Source: a virus
Strand: one strand, 5' to 3'
Virus record (IMG/VR): IMGVR_UViG_3300031566_000017
Coordinates: 1 to 64,000 of that record
DNA: 64,000 nucleotides
The position numbers were made by a program, and so were the translations under genes. The notes under the pieces were generated by a model. The model was not told where the DNA came from, made no database searches, and saw only the letters and a program-made list of their open reading frames with translations. Shown here in pieces: positions 47,169 to 54,512 of the stretch (position 1 is the first letter of the stretch; each line of letters begins with the position of its first letter).

Positions 47169-47441
47169 CTAGCTTCTTTGTCCTATGATGATTTCGTTAG
47201 GCTCAAGATCGTCGCTAACATAGAACTCCTTGCCCATCAGCTTAGGCTCCGGCCCCTCTGTCGGAGGCATCGTAAAGCCTTCCAATCTCGCAGCCTCCAA
47301 CTTGACGGCCTCATAGAGATTACGCCCGCAGATAACGGCGTCCGCTGGCTTCTTGAAACAGTATTGAGCACTCAGCCTCTTTCTAACTAAGTCAAGTGGC
47401 GAATGAGTCTCGACGATTACAATGACCCTATCTTCCGGCAT
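47169..47441 (-). CDS. unrecognised small protein
   Basis: 90 residues, alpha/beta. RBS GGAGG before ATG 47441. Overlaps the upstream gene by 14 bp. Function unknown. Confidence 0.6.
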   Translation of the reverse strand: MPEDRVIVIVETHSPLDLVRKRLSAQYCFKKPADAVICGRNLYEAVKLEAARLEGFTMPPTEGPEPKLMGKEFYVSDDLEPNEIIIGQRS

Positions 47442-47919
47442 TTGTTAGCGCCTCCCTGTAGTATTTCCAGTTGCCGTCATGCTTGGCCTTGACACACACG
47501 GATTCAAGGCGGATTTCGTCTGTAGTGAGGAAGTTCCGGAAGTACCGTATCTTGCGCCTGGTCCTCTTGCCTGTCTTTCTCCACGCCCGGTGAAAGAGGC
47601 CGCTCCTGTCTTCGCCGTCTATCATCACCGGCCGCGTCACCCTGCCGAACCATGCCGCGTTCAAGACGAACCGGATCCATGCCAGTCCCCACCTGAGGGC
47701 GTGCGATTCCCCTTCCGCCGAGGAATCATAGACTCTACAGTCATCGCCCCGAGCCAGGGCCATGAGGAAGTTCGCATCCAGCTCTGCTAGAATAGCCTCC
47801 CACTGAGGAGGCCCCATCTTGTGCTCACAGTCGGTGGAGCGGATGCGCACGAATTCAAACGCTTCGAGTCCTTCTATCGCTTCTAAGCCCCCGCTCAGGT
47901 TGATGAAGTGGCGGATCAT
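47428..47919 (-). CDS. unrecognised protein, founder of two 5'-fragments
   Basis: 163 residues from ATG 47919 (RBS GGAG, overlapping TGA). The first codons (MIRHFINLSGG) recur as short dead-end frames at 48162..48200 and 48630..48674, showing past tandem duplication. Basic C-terminal half. Function unknown. Confidence 0.65.
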   Translation of the reverse strand: MIRHFINLSGGLEAIEGLEAFEFVRIRSTDCEHKMGPPQWEAILAELDANFLMALARGDDCRVYDSSAEGESHALRWGLAWIRFVLNAAWFGRVTRPVMIDGEDRSGLFHRAWRKTGKRTRRKIRYFRNFLTTDEIRLESVCVKAKHDGNWKYYREALTNAGR

Positions 47920-48146
47920 TCCATCTCCAATATAGTGAACTGGCAAGCGCGGGCTATCTCTACAACGGCTTCATAGATTCTCTTCTGCGGCGTGTCGATA
48001 GCGGTTGAACTGCGAACGCTAGTTCCATCGTTGAAATAGATCCACACGTACCCATCCGCCGCCTCATCCATGTGTGTGATGTTGTCTATGACGGCCACAC
48101 CGCTAAACCTCCCATCTGTCGTCCCGTATCTGATCGCTCCGTTCAT
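47916..48146 (-). CDS. MNGAI-family small protein, copy 1
   Basis: 76 residues. Shares with 48328 and 48671 a start MNGAI, a central VVIDKI/VAVID segment and a strand-rich middle. Function unknown; a tandem paralogue family. Confidence 0.65.
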   Translation of the reverse strand: MNGAIRYGTTDGRFSGVAVIDNITHMDEAADGYVWIYFNDGTSVRSSTAIDTPQKRIYEAVVEIARACQFTILEME

Positions 48147-48161
48147 GGCTCCCTCCCCTTC

Positions 48162-48200
48162 TTATATGTTGGCGCTTAGGTTGATGAAGTGGTGGATCAT
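48162..48200 (-). pseudogene. 5'-fragment of the 47428..47919 gene
   Basis: MIHHFINLSANI then TAA. Only the first nine codons match the full gene. Its ATG overlaps the TGA of the membrane peptide upstream. Confidence 0.5.
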
Positions 48201-48325
48201 CCGTCAAGCCACCTGAGAGAACCCGTTACTACGTGCCAGATCACCAAGATGGGCAAGGCGACCATCGCGGCTACAATGAGGCACATCGCCCAAACCGTAA
48301 AGATTGCCTCGAATAGTTGATTCAT
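48197..48325 (-). CDS. 42-residue membrane peptide
   Basis: MNQLFEAIFTVWAMCLIVAA start with one or two membrane segments (VWAMCLIVAAMVALPILVIW). GGAGGG lies 6 bp before ATG 48325. Function unknown. Confidence 0.55.
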   Translation of the reverse strand: MNQLFEAIFTVWAMCLIVAAMVALPILVIWHVVTGSLRWLDG

Positions 48326-48327
48326 GT

Positions 48328-48633
48328 TCATCCCTCCTTGAGCGGCCGTGGTTTGTCCCCTGATCTGAGCGGCTGCCCGGGCAAGGGTTCGGGCAAGGCC
48401 ACGATGTTACAGACTGTAGGTTGTTCCTGGGCAAGGAAAGCCGCCACGTCATTGATTCTCCTGCCCAAGTCGAACAGGGTTGTTCTGGTCCTGATTTGGC
48501 TACCGTCGCTGAGAAGAATGAGCCTGTAGCCGTACCTTGTCTCCTGGATAGACTTGACCTTGTCTATCACCACTATCCCATCCGGATTTCCGCCTACCCC
48601 GCGGCTCGCCTCATATTGTATTGCTCCGTTCAT
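48328..48633 (-). CDS. MNGAI-family small protein, copy 2
   Basis: 101 residues, with a longer Pro-rich C-terminus than the other copies. RBS AGGAGGGAG. See copy 1. Confidence 0.65.
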   Translation of the reverse strand: MNGAIQYEASRGVGGNPDGIVVIDKVKSIQETRYGYRLILLSDGSQIRTRTTLFDLGRRINDVAAFLAQEQPTVCNIVALPEPLPGQPLRSGDKPRPLKEG

Positions 48634-48674
48634 GTCTCCCTCCTTGTCTTCAGGTTGATGAAGTGATGGGTCAC
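48630..48674 (-). pseudogene. second 5'-fragment of the 47428..47919 gene
   Basis: GTG start, THHFINLKTRRET, TGA. Overlaps the stop of copy 3 and the start of copy 2, keeping the same order as at the intact locus. Confidence 0.5.
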
Positions 48675-48883
48675 AGTTCTCTTCCCCCGAGAAGAGAGTT
48701 GATTCTACCCCTTAGTTCAGCCACGCTAGTCTGACTCCTAATCAGCCCCCCATCAACAAGATGAATAAGCGTATAGTGATGCTTGTCGTCCTCGGTGATA
48801 TTCACGATCTTATCTATCATCACTACTCCGTCTGGGGATCCTCCAACGCCACCTGTGCCTTCGTACCATATCGCTCCGTTCAT
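48671..48883 (-). CDS. MNGAI-family small protein, copy 3
   Basis: 70 residues. MNGAIWYEGTGGVGGSPDG closely resembles copy 2. RBS GGAGGGAG. Function unknown. Confidence 0.65.
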   Translation of the reverse strand: MNGAIWYEGTGGVGGSPDGVVMIDKIVNITEDDKHHYTLIHLVDGGLIRSQTSVAELRGRINSLLGGREL

Positions 48884-48894
48884 AGCTCCCTCCT

Positions 48895-49293
48895 TTATGC
48901 CAAGGCCTGCAGTATCAGCAAGCTCATCGCCGCAACCAGAATCGCTATTGATAAGGCTTGTCCAACGCGGTCAAGGTTCGGATGCCTTTCTGCGAAACAA
49001 CCCCTGTCTTCGTCTATCTCCTCATACGGTTCGATCCGGAAGTCCTCTGCGGGAGGTGCCTTACCCGAAGGTGTATGATTTAACGCGTCTACGAAGGCAT
49101 ATTCTGAAAACCATTCTCCCCAGCCCTTCGGGTCTTCGGGAAGGATTTCATCAACCGGGAGTGAATATCTGGGACAACGTGGCCGGTGTAAGTAGAAGGT
49201 GCCTTTAGGGACTTTCAGAGGCCCCCCGCACTTGGGGCAGTTGGGCGTCCATTCTTCGTGTCTGGTCTTGCAGTATTCGCACTGGTACATCAT
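48895..49293 (-). CDS. zinc-ribbon protein with C-terminal membrane anchor
   Basis: 132 residues from ATG 49293. CEYC/CPKC ribbon at residues 3-25, then a linker and a C-terminal membrane helix (ALSIAILVAAMSLLILQAL). Function unknown. Confidence 0.65.
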   Translation of the reverse strand: MMYQCEYCKTRHEEWTPNCPKCGGPLKVPKGTFYLHRPRCPRYSLPVDEILPEDPKGWGEWFSEYAFVDALNHTPSGKAPPAEDFRIEPYEEIDEDRGCFAERHPNLDRVGQALSIAILVAAMSLLILQALA

Positions 49294-49307
49294 AGCTCCC
49301 TCTCCCT

Positions 49308-49505
49308 TCATCCAGTACACATCTCAAGTACAATCAAGATCAGTAGAACAGTTAGTAGTGCGGTCAAATGACCCACTAACGCCGCCCGGAACAATCCCCA
49401 ATCTATCAAGGACCATCGATGCCTGAGTCGATAGAATCGGGGCGGTGAATAGCTCGGATCAGTTACCTTTACGACCTTTCGGGGACTACGTGTCGCTGCT
49501 CCCAT
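49308..49505 (-). CDS. single-pass membrane protein
   Basis: 65 residues from ATG 49505, overlapping the upstream TAA (TAATG). Basic N-terminus and one membrane helix (LTALLTVLLILIVLEMC). Function unknown. Confidence 0.6.
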   Translation of the reverse strand: MGAATRSPRKVVKVTDPSYSPPRFYRLRHRWSLIDWGLFRAALVGHLTALLTVLLILIVLEMCTG

Positions 49506-50248
49506 TACAACTCCCCCTTCTTCCATATCCTCATTCCGAGAGGCTTGTTCACCCTGTAGGCCACTTGCTCAATGTCTTCCGCCCGTCCATGCAGCACCCT
49601 CACTGGATACCGTGCGAACCCCCCGAAGATGAACCTGAAATGATACTCGGGAGGCGCTACCCAAATCCTCACATCCTCCGTTCTCCAGAGGGTTTCCCTG
49701 AGAGAAGCCTGGTCGTTGTCACCGTAGACGTCCTTATGCGCTTCGTAGCGCCGCGCCCATTCCCTGAGCACTCCCCTCATCTTGTCGCTGTTGCGAAAGG
49801 CGAGCATGCCTAGATTGAGCTCGCAGAAGGCCTCCGGAACGGGCCCTATGGTCCTGCTCGTGTAGCGTGCCGGCGCATGCGTCCCTACTACGTCAAATCG
49901 TGTCAGCACTTCCAGCAGATCATAGAAGGGCTGGATCACATAGGTATCAACGTCCAGATTGATAAGCACATCGGGAGTAGGCTCTAGCAAAGGCGCCTGA
50001 AGATTGCGCGCCGCCCACTCAAAACACGCGATGCTGAACGGATACCACGGTTCGTCAGGTTCGGGATTCACCATCCCGATGACCTCATTGAACGCCGCCG
50101 TATCGCGGATATAGGAACCTAGATACATATTCTGTGTCAGGAGTACCCGCACTACATCTGGCATGTGCCGTCGCAGGCTCTGCGCCGATTTGACCGCTTC
50201 TCTAAGATACGGCTCCCCGGCTGCTATCCAGAATGCCGCGCTATTCAT
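49505..50248 (-). CDS. GT-A-type glycosyltransferase
   Basis: 247 residues. NLDVDTYV supplies a DxD metal motif, and GDNDQASLRE fits the acceptor/catalytic region of glycogenin-like (GT8) or nucleotide-diphospho-sugar transferases. No membrane anchor. Member of the glycan cluster. Confidence 0.75.
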   Translation of the reverse strand: MNSAAFWIAAGEPYLREAVKSAQSLRRHMPDVVRVLLTQNMYLGSYIRDTAAFNEVIGMVNPEPDEPWYPFSIACFEWAARNLQAPLLEPTPDVLINLDVDTYVIQPFYDLLEVLTRFDVVGTHAPARYTSRTIGPVPEAFCELNLGMLAFRNSDKMRGVLREWARRYEAHKDVYGDNDQASLRETLWRTEDVRIWVAPPEYHFRFIFGGFARYPVRVLHGRAEDIEQVAYRVNKPLGMRIWKKGEL

Positions 50249-50478
50249 CCCATCACCGCCAGGCTCTTCTCTCCCTCTTTGGGCTTATACCTCTCAATAC
50301 TCAGCCCCACCAAGGCGTCCGGTTCGCCTACGCGCTCGGGGTCATAGGTATAGAACAGCACGTACCCCTCGGGCGTCAGCACGCGGTTCAGCCTAGTCAG
50401 TAGCCCCTTCTCCCGCACTTCCTGAGCGGCCTTCTTGTCTAGCCCGTCGCTGATGATCTTGTCGCCGTCCCAGTGCAT
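50245..50478 (-). CDS. unrecognised small protein
   Basis: 77 residues, alpha/beta. Overlaps the glycosyltransferase start by 4 bp. Function unknown. Confidence 0.6.
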   Translation of the reverse strand: MHWDGDKIISDGLDKKAAQEVREKGLLTRLNRVLTPEGYVLFYTYDPERVGEPDALVGLSIERYKPKEGEKSLAVMG

Positions 50479-50481
50479 CTC

Positions 50482-50730
50482 TCAGACCCTCAATACTCTG
50501 GACTTTGGAAACACGTGCTCTATAGGTCCCCTGCCCCTCTGAACGTAGATGTGGCGCCTCAAATCAGGAGAGACCTTCCCTATGGGATTGAATACGCTAA
50601 TCGCCCCGCACCTCTGACAGGTCAGCCTAACGTACTCCTTGACCCAGGTTGATTCGAGGGTCATCTTGCCGCCGCCCACTGTATGCAGACAATTGGGGTT
50701 TAGGCATCTGCGCAGGCGCTTGTATCGCAT
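50482..50730 (-). CDS. zinc-ribbon basic protein
   Basis: 82 residues. CLNPNC and CQRC form a probable zinc ribbon. Overlaps its upstream neighbour by 31 bp. Function unknown. Confidence 0.6.
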   Translation of the reverse strand: MRYKRLRRCLNPNCLHTVGGGKMTLESTWVKEYVRLTCQRCGAISVFNPIGKVSPDLRRHIYVQRGRGPIEHVFPKSRVLRV

Positions 50731-51062
50731 TCGTTCTCCCCTTGTGATGCCTCTAGCTCAGCGAACTCGGCTTCTATCGCTACCAGCTCCTTCCAATACC
50801 GTACCCACGCGTCTTCGATGTCCCGGGAACGCCGATCTCTAGCTTGCTGGATGCGGGAGAGGTATTCATAGCGTTGGCACCAGAATTCCGCGGGGCCTAC
50901 CTTTGGCAGTTGATCCTCCTGAGCGTCCATCTCGGCCAAACGCTTCCCTGTCGCCTTGTGTTCTAGATGTGGTACGATCAGTAGGCTATAGATGAACAGC
51001 GCGCCAAGTATGCAGATCAGGACTACCCAAGCAATGCTCACGAGGCTGTTTAGTAGTATCAT
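50700..51062 (-). CDS. membrane protein with coiled-coil tail
   Basis: 120 residues. N-terminal membrane helix (VSIAWVVLICILGALFIYSL) and charged coiled coil (AWVRYWKELVAIEAEFAELE). Role unknown. Confidence 0.65.
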   Translation of the reverse strand: MILLNSLVSIAWVVLICILGALFIYSLLIVPHLEHKATGKRLAEMDAQEDQLPKVGPAEFWCQRYEYLSRIQQARDRRSRDIEDAWVRYWKELVAIEAEFAELEASQGENECDTSACADA

Positions 51063-51067
51063 GGTGA

Positions 51068-51394
51068 CTATGCTCCCCCTTCCGCGATTATGTGATTCAG
51101 CAGTGCTCGTTTCTTCTGCAATAACCAGTACGGTATTTCAACTGACCAGCAGCCTTCGTGATAGATGGCATGGTGCCCCACATTTTCTGCCCGTTGTACG
51201 TCGGCTGTTTGAATCCGAATGGAGGCATGGGGCCACTTCCCGTGCGTACAACAACACGCAATCGTTCTGATTCCCCTGGCGTTCAGTTCATGTATCGTAC
51301 AAGCAAGACAAGGATCAACCTTGGCAATCTTTATGTCCTGTCTATCTTCATCCCACAATATGACGGGCGTAGGCTTGGCGCCATGCTCACACAC
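51068..51394 (-). CDS. conserved Cys-rich phage protein
   Basis: 108 residues from GTG 51394 (start VCEHG). The frame reaches ATG 51424, but the CEHG start and RIRTIACCCTHGK-like core (GIRTIACCCTHGKWPHASI) match a common phage family of unknown function. Its C-terminal KKRALLNHIIAE repeats that of the gene at 51644. Confidence 0.65.
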   Translation of the reverse strand: MCEHGAKPTPVILWDEDRQDIKIAKVDPCLACTIHELNARGIRTIACCCTHGKWPHASIRIQTADVQRAENVGHHAIYHEGCWSVEIPYWLLQKKRALLNHIIAEGGA

Positions 51395-51647
51395 CTTTCG
51401 CGGTAGCCTCCCGGATAAGGTCATTCACCACATCGTCGGCTTCGTCTATCACTACTGAAGCGTCTGTGTTTGGCTTACTGATCCGGCCATTTGTGATCTG
51501 GTCATAGACCTCAGAAACGCTTGTCATCATCCGGCGGTAGTCATAGAGTTCCCGCTTGACCTGCTCCAGATTCCATTCCCCGTTAGGCATGACGATAGGC
51601 TGCCAGAACTCCTCGAATACCCCTTGCACTTCTGCATCGGTTGTCAT
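51387..51647 (-). CDS. conserved phage protein of unknown function
   Basis: 86 residues. The blocks LYDYRRMMTSVSEVYDQITN and GRISKPNTDASVVIDEADD look like those of a widespread phage family without known role. ATGA overlap with the upstream gene. Confidence 0.75.
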   Translation of the reverse strand: MTTDAEVQGVFEEFWQPIVMPNGEWNLEQVKRELYDYRRMMTSVSEVYDQITNGRISKPNTDASVVIDEADDVVNDLIREATAKGV

Positions 51648-51856
51648 CTCGTGTCCCTAGCCTCCCTCTCCGCGATTACGTGATTCAGTAGTGCTCGTTT
51701 CTTCTCTGCCTGAGTGATTGGAGGGTGTCCGTTCTCTAGCTCGAATGCCTTGCTTGCCTCCTCGATGATCTCTCCCATTCGCGTCTCTTCCTCATGCAGC
51801 CTATCGAAGAGGTTCCGTTGTCGAAAGTACGCATCTATGAGATAGGCACCTATCAC
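51644..51856 (-). CDS. unrecognised helical protein
   Basis: 70 residues from GTG 51856, chosen because GGAGGAGCGACT precedes it and it overlaps the upstream TGA. Ends with AEKKRALLNHVIAEREARDT, shared with 51068..51394. Function unknown. Confidence 0.6.
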   Translation of the reverse strand: MIGAYLIDAYFRQRNLFDRLHEEETRMGEIIEEASKAFELENGHPPITQAEKKRALLNHVIAEREARDTR

Positions 51857-52824
51857 AGTCGCTCCTCCACTAACTGAACTAACCTTCTCGCCGTCTTCTC
51901 CCATGCAAACTGCTTAACGTGACTGTAAGCATTCTGCGCCAGCCGATCTCTCAATGCCTGATCCTTGACCAAACGAATCAACGCCTCCGTCATAGCGTCC
52001 ACGTCTTTAGGTGGCACCAGCAGTGCCGTTTCCCCATCAAAGGCGAAATCCTTTACCCCTCCGATGTCCGTACAGACTACCGGGGTCTTGCAGGCCATCG
52101 CCTCGAGGACGGGGTTGTTCCATCCCGCCCATAGTTGCCCGTCGGCGAAGATCGTAGCCTCCGAATACCATTGCCCCATCTGCACCTGACTCAAACCCTC
52201 TCCCCAGTAGGTGCGGGCAATGGCCGTGTGATTCATCCGGTGAATCATCTGGCTAATCGCCTTCCTGGTAGTGTCGGTGCCTTTGCGCTTTCGCGGGTCC
52301 CCCGAGTAGTAGACCCTTAACCCCTTGGCCTTGGGGTATGGGCGGAAGTGCTGCCGGTTGATGCCCCCTAACAGCGTTTCGGCATCGTTTCTGTATCGGT
52401 CTCGGAGGTGCTGCCCTATCCACGTCGAGCAAGCCAGCACCAAGAACTCCGGATCGTCGAAGACGCTTCTGATCACCCTTATCCCTGGGTCCGGGCTGCC
52501 TCCCTTAATGTGCTGCTCGATGTCGTCCAGCCTGGTCTCTCCCCACCCCAGGACGTAGAAGGCGCGGACCTTCGCGTCTGTCTTCCTCACTAAGCGTAGT
52601 TCGTCCGGCTTGGAGTTGTTGAACAGAGCCAGGTCGTAAGTTCCCCTAATCGCCGACCATAGCTTTACGGGCGTAAAGAGCGGGATCCACTTGGGCGGCT
52701 GCCCGTTCTTCGTGTAGACCGTCACATCATGCCCTAAGACTTTCAGGGCGTTGGAAAGTTCGACTATCCGACGAGTGCTCCCGAAGGTCTTGGTTACCGT
52801 TTGCTCAGTGAAGGCGATTCTCAT
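51853..52824 (-). CDS. GT4-family glycosyltransferase
   Basis: 323 residues from ATG 52824 (RBS GGAG). GT-B fold pattern: LSNALKVLGHDVTVYT in the N-domain and EAMACKTPVVCTDIGGVKDF in the C-domain, the donor-binding signature of family 4. Belongs to the glycan cluster. Confidence 0.85.
   Translation of the reverse strand: MRIAFTEQTVTKTFGSTRRIVELSNALKVLGHDVTVYTKNGQPPKWIPLFTPVKLWSAIRGTYDLALFNNSKPDELRLVRKTDAKVRAFYVLGWGETRLDDIEQHIKGGSPDPGIRVIRSVFDDPEFLVLACSTWIGQHLRDRYRNDAETLLGGINRQHFRPYPKAKGLRVYYSGDPRKRKGTDTTRKAISQMIHRMNHTAIARTYWGEGLSQVQMGQWYSEATIFADGQLWAGWNNPVLEAMACKTPVVCTDIGGVKDFAFDGETALLVPPKDVDAMTEALIRLVKDQALRDRLAQNAYSHVKQFAWEKTARRLVQLVEERL
52664..52677. promoter_or_regulatory. TTTACGCGTGTAAA-type site 7
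   Basis: TTTACGGGCGTAAA, two central changes, inside the GT4 gene. Confidence 0.5.
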
Positions 52825-52834
52825 TTGACTCCTG

Positions 52835-53374
52835 TCATATAACTTCGACGCGGAACGGCGGCCGAACGTCACTGCTAAAGTGCGCAGCTGCCTCAAGAGC
52901 GATGTCGAGCCGCTGGAAGGGGTTCAGCTGGGTTCCCTTGGTTGCGTAGAGTGCCCCCAGTGCTACCTCAGCACCGCATCCACAGGCGTCCATGCCGTCT
53001 AGGGTCTCATTGACCTGATAGTCGCTGCCTATAAAGTACAGGTGGCCGCAGTAGCCCACTAGGAATGTCCCGCCCGTCTCCTCGTTGTTCTCCCGTCTGG
53101 CATAGCCAAAGGTCTTGAATAGCTGGCGCACCTTCTCGATAAACACGCATACCATGAACTCGTGTGCCGAGTCGCTTTCCTTGAGGTCATCGGCGCGGAG
53201 GTGGTGCTGTAGAATCTGACCCATCCTCCAAGACGACGTATAGCCGATCACGAACGGATCCTTCCGGAAGAGCTTGGGCACCGTGCTTACCTGTGTCATG
53301 GATCCATTACCCGAAGCGGAGTCCCCTCCGATGTAGACCTTGCCTTTGTCTGTTAGCCCTACTATGCAGGTCAT
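52835..53374 (-). CDS. proteasome-like Ntn hydrolase
   Basis: 179 residues. Starts MTCIVGL with Thr2 as potential N-terminal nucleophile after Met removal, then VYIGGDSAS; similar to HslV/20S beta-type phage proteins. A lone subunit of this kind occurs in several phages; role unproven, perhaps in capsid processing. Confidence 0.75.
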   Translation of the reverse strand: MTCIVGLTDKGKVYIGGDSASGNGSMTQVSTVPKLFRKDPFVIGYTSSWRMGQILQHHLRADDLKESDSAHEFMVCVFIEKVRQLFKTFGYARRENNEETGGTFLVGYCGHLYFIGSDYQVNETLDGMDACGCGAEVALGALYATKGTQLNPFQRLDIALEAAAHFSSDVRPPFRVEVI

Positions 53375-53523
53375 CGGTTCGCCCCCTGTAGTATCACGAC
53401 ATGGTTCTCCATGCGATCATCAAAAATGCCGCTGTTTCCAGGAACCTCCACGTAGTACCGGTTTCCTATCTTTACCGCCTTCCGGGCTTTTCCCTTGCTG
53501 TCTCGTATTACAACCGTTTCCAT
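53371..53523 (-). CDS. 50-residue beta-rich protein
   Basis: METVVIRDSKGKARKAVKIG start; GGAGGGAG RBS and TGA/ATG overlap with the Ntn hydrolase. Function unknown. Confidence 0.6.
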   Translation of the reverse strand: METVVIRDSKGKARKAVKIGNRYYVEVPGNSGIFDDRMENHVVILQGANR

Positions 53524-53533
53524 GCTCCCTCCT

Positions 53534-53962
53534 CTAACCTTGCGCCGCGAGTTCCTTTACAGCATCGACTTCCTTGGCCTTGAGGGCCGCTAGGCAGATG
53601 GCGTGAGGCGCGGTATCAGCCTTGGCCTTGACCTTGCCAATCTTAATGCCGTTGATTTCCGCTTCCCACCAGTTGCCCGGATCGTCAGGGTTAGACGGGT
53701 CTGGGCCCTGCCCCATCAGTATTAGCATGTTGTCGCCCACATCCCAGTTGCATAGCTTCTCCACCACTTCCCATGCGGCGGCCATGTTGGTGGAGTATTC
53801 CTTATATGGGCCATAGCGCCATTCGCCACACTGAGTACACCGCGATCTATCCCCACAGTAGCGCATCTCTGAATCGCAATAGGGGCATGGCGTCTCAGTA
53901 TTCCACTCAACATCGAGGCCCATCACCTTCTCGGCTACCAACGCGTCAAGCTCCGTACCCAT
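53534..53962 (-). CDS. phage ABA-sandwich protein with zinc motif (copy 2)
   Basis: 142 residues. CPYC and CTQC form a zinc knuckle; STNMAAAWEVVEKL and APHAICLAALKA are typical of the phage ABA-sandwich domain. Paralogue of the gene upstream (both start with RELDALV-like and end VKELAAQG). Confidence 0.75.
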   Translation of the reverse strand: MGTELDALVAEKVMGLDVEWNTETPCPYCDSEMRYCGDRSRCTQCGEWRYGPYKEYSTNMAAAWEVVEKLCNWDVGDNMLILMGQGPDPSNPDDPGNWWEAEINGIKIGKVKAKADTAPHAICLAALKAKEVDAVKELAAQG

Positions 53963-53974
53963 TGCTCCCTTCCT

Positions 53975-54331
53975 CTATCCTTGCGCCGCGAGTTCCTTCA
54001 CGACATCAACACCCATAGCGGCTAACCCGCACATACAGATCGCCTCTGCAACAGGTCCGCTCTCGGTCAAGGGGGCTGAATAAGGACCCCAACATTCAAC
54101 TGTTGCCTCACCCGGCTTTGTGATCTGAATCCGAAAGGTGAGTAGTAGTTCAGCCGTGAGGTGGTCAATAATCGGCCATGCTGACGTTGGATCGGAACTC
54201 CGGTGCGGCATCTCGGGGCAAATGCAGAACGAGAGCATACGCCCCTTCTCATCGAAGTGGGGGCAGTCGTAATAACTTGGGTCTCTCCCGAAGATGTGCT
54301 TCTCTACTAAGGCGTCAAGCTCCCTACTCAT
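53975..54331 (-). CDS. phage ABA-sandwich protein (copy 1)
   Basis: 118 residues from ATG 54331 (RBS GGAGGGAG). PTSAWPIIDHL and VAEAICMCGLAAMGVD give the domain pattern; the zinc knuckle is partly lost. Function unknown. Confidence 0.7.
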   Translation of the reverse strand: MSRELDALVEKHIFGRDPSYYDCPHFDEKGRMLSFCICPEMPHRSSDPTSAWPIIDHLTAELLLTFRIQITKPGEATVECWGPYSAPLTESGPVAEAICMCGLAAMGVDVVKELAAQG

Positions 54332-54341
54332 CGCTCCCTCC

Positions 54342-54512
54342 TCAGTTCCACCATACCTGAACGATCTCCCACCAAAACACGTTCCTCGGTCCATTGTCAG
54401 TCCTGCCGACGAACACCCACTCCCTGGGCTGGGGCATAGGAGGCTCCATCGAAACGTGAGCCCACGTGGCCCCCGCGATGGCTCTCTTGATCCAGGCTAC
54501 TCCCGCGTTCAT
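54342..54512 (-). CDS. unrecognised small protein
   Basis: 56 residues from ATG 54512, which overlaps the portal stop (ATGA). Trp-rich C-terminus (FWWEIVQVWWN). Function unknown. Confidence 0.5.
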   Translation of the reverse strand: MNAGVAWIKRAIAGATWAHVSMEPPMPQPREWVFVGRTDNGPRNVFWWEIVQVWWN

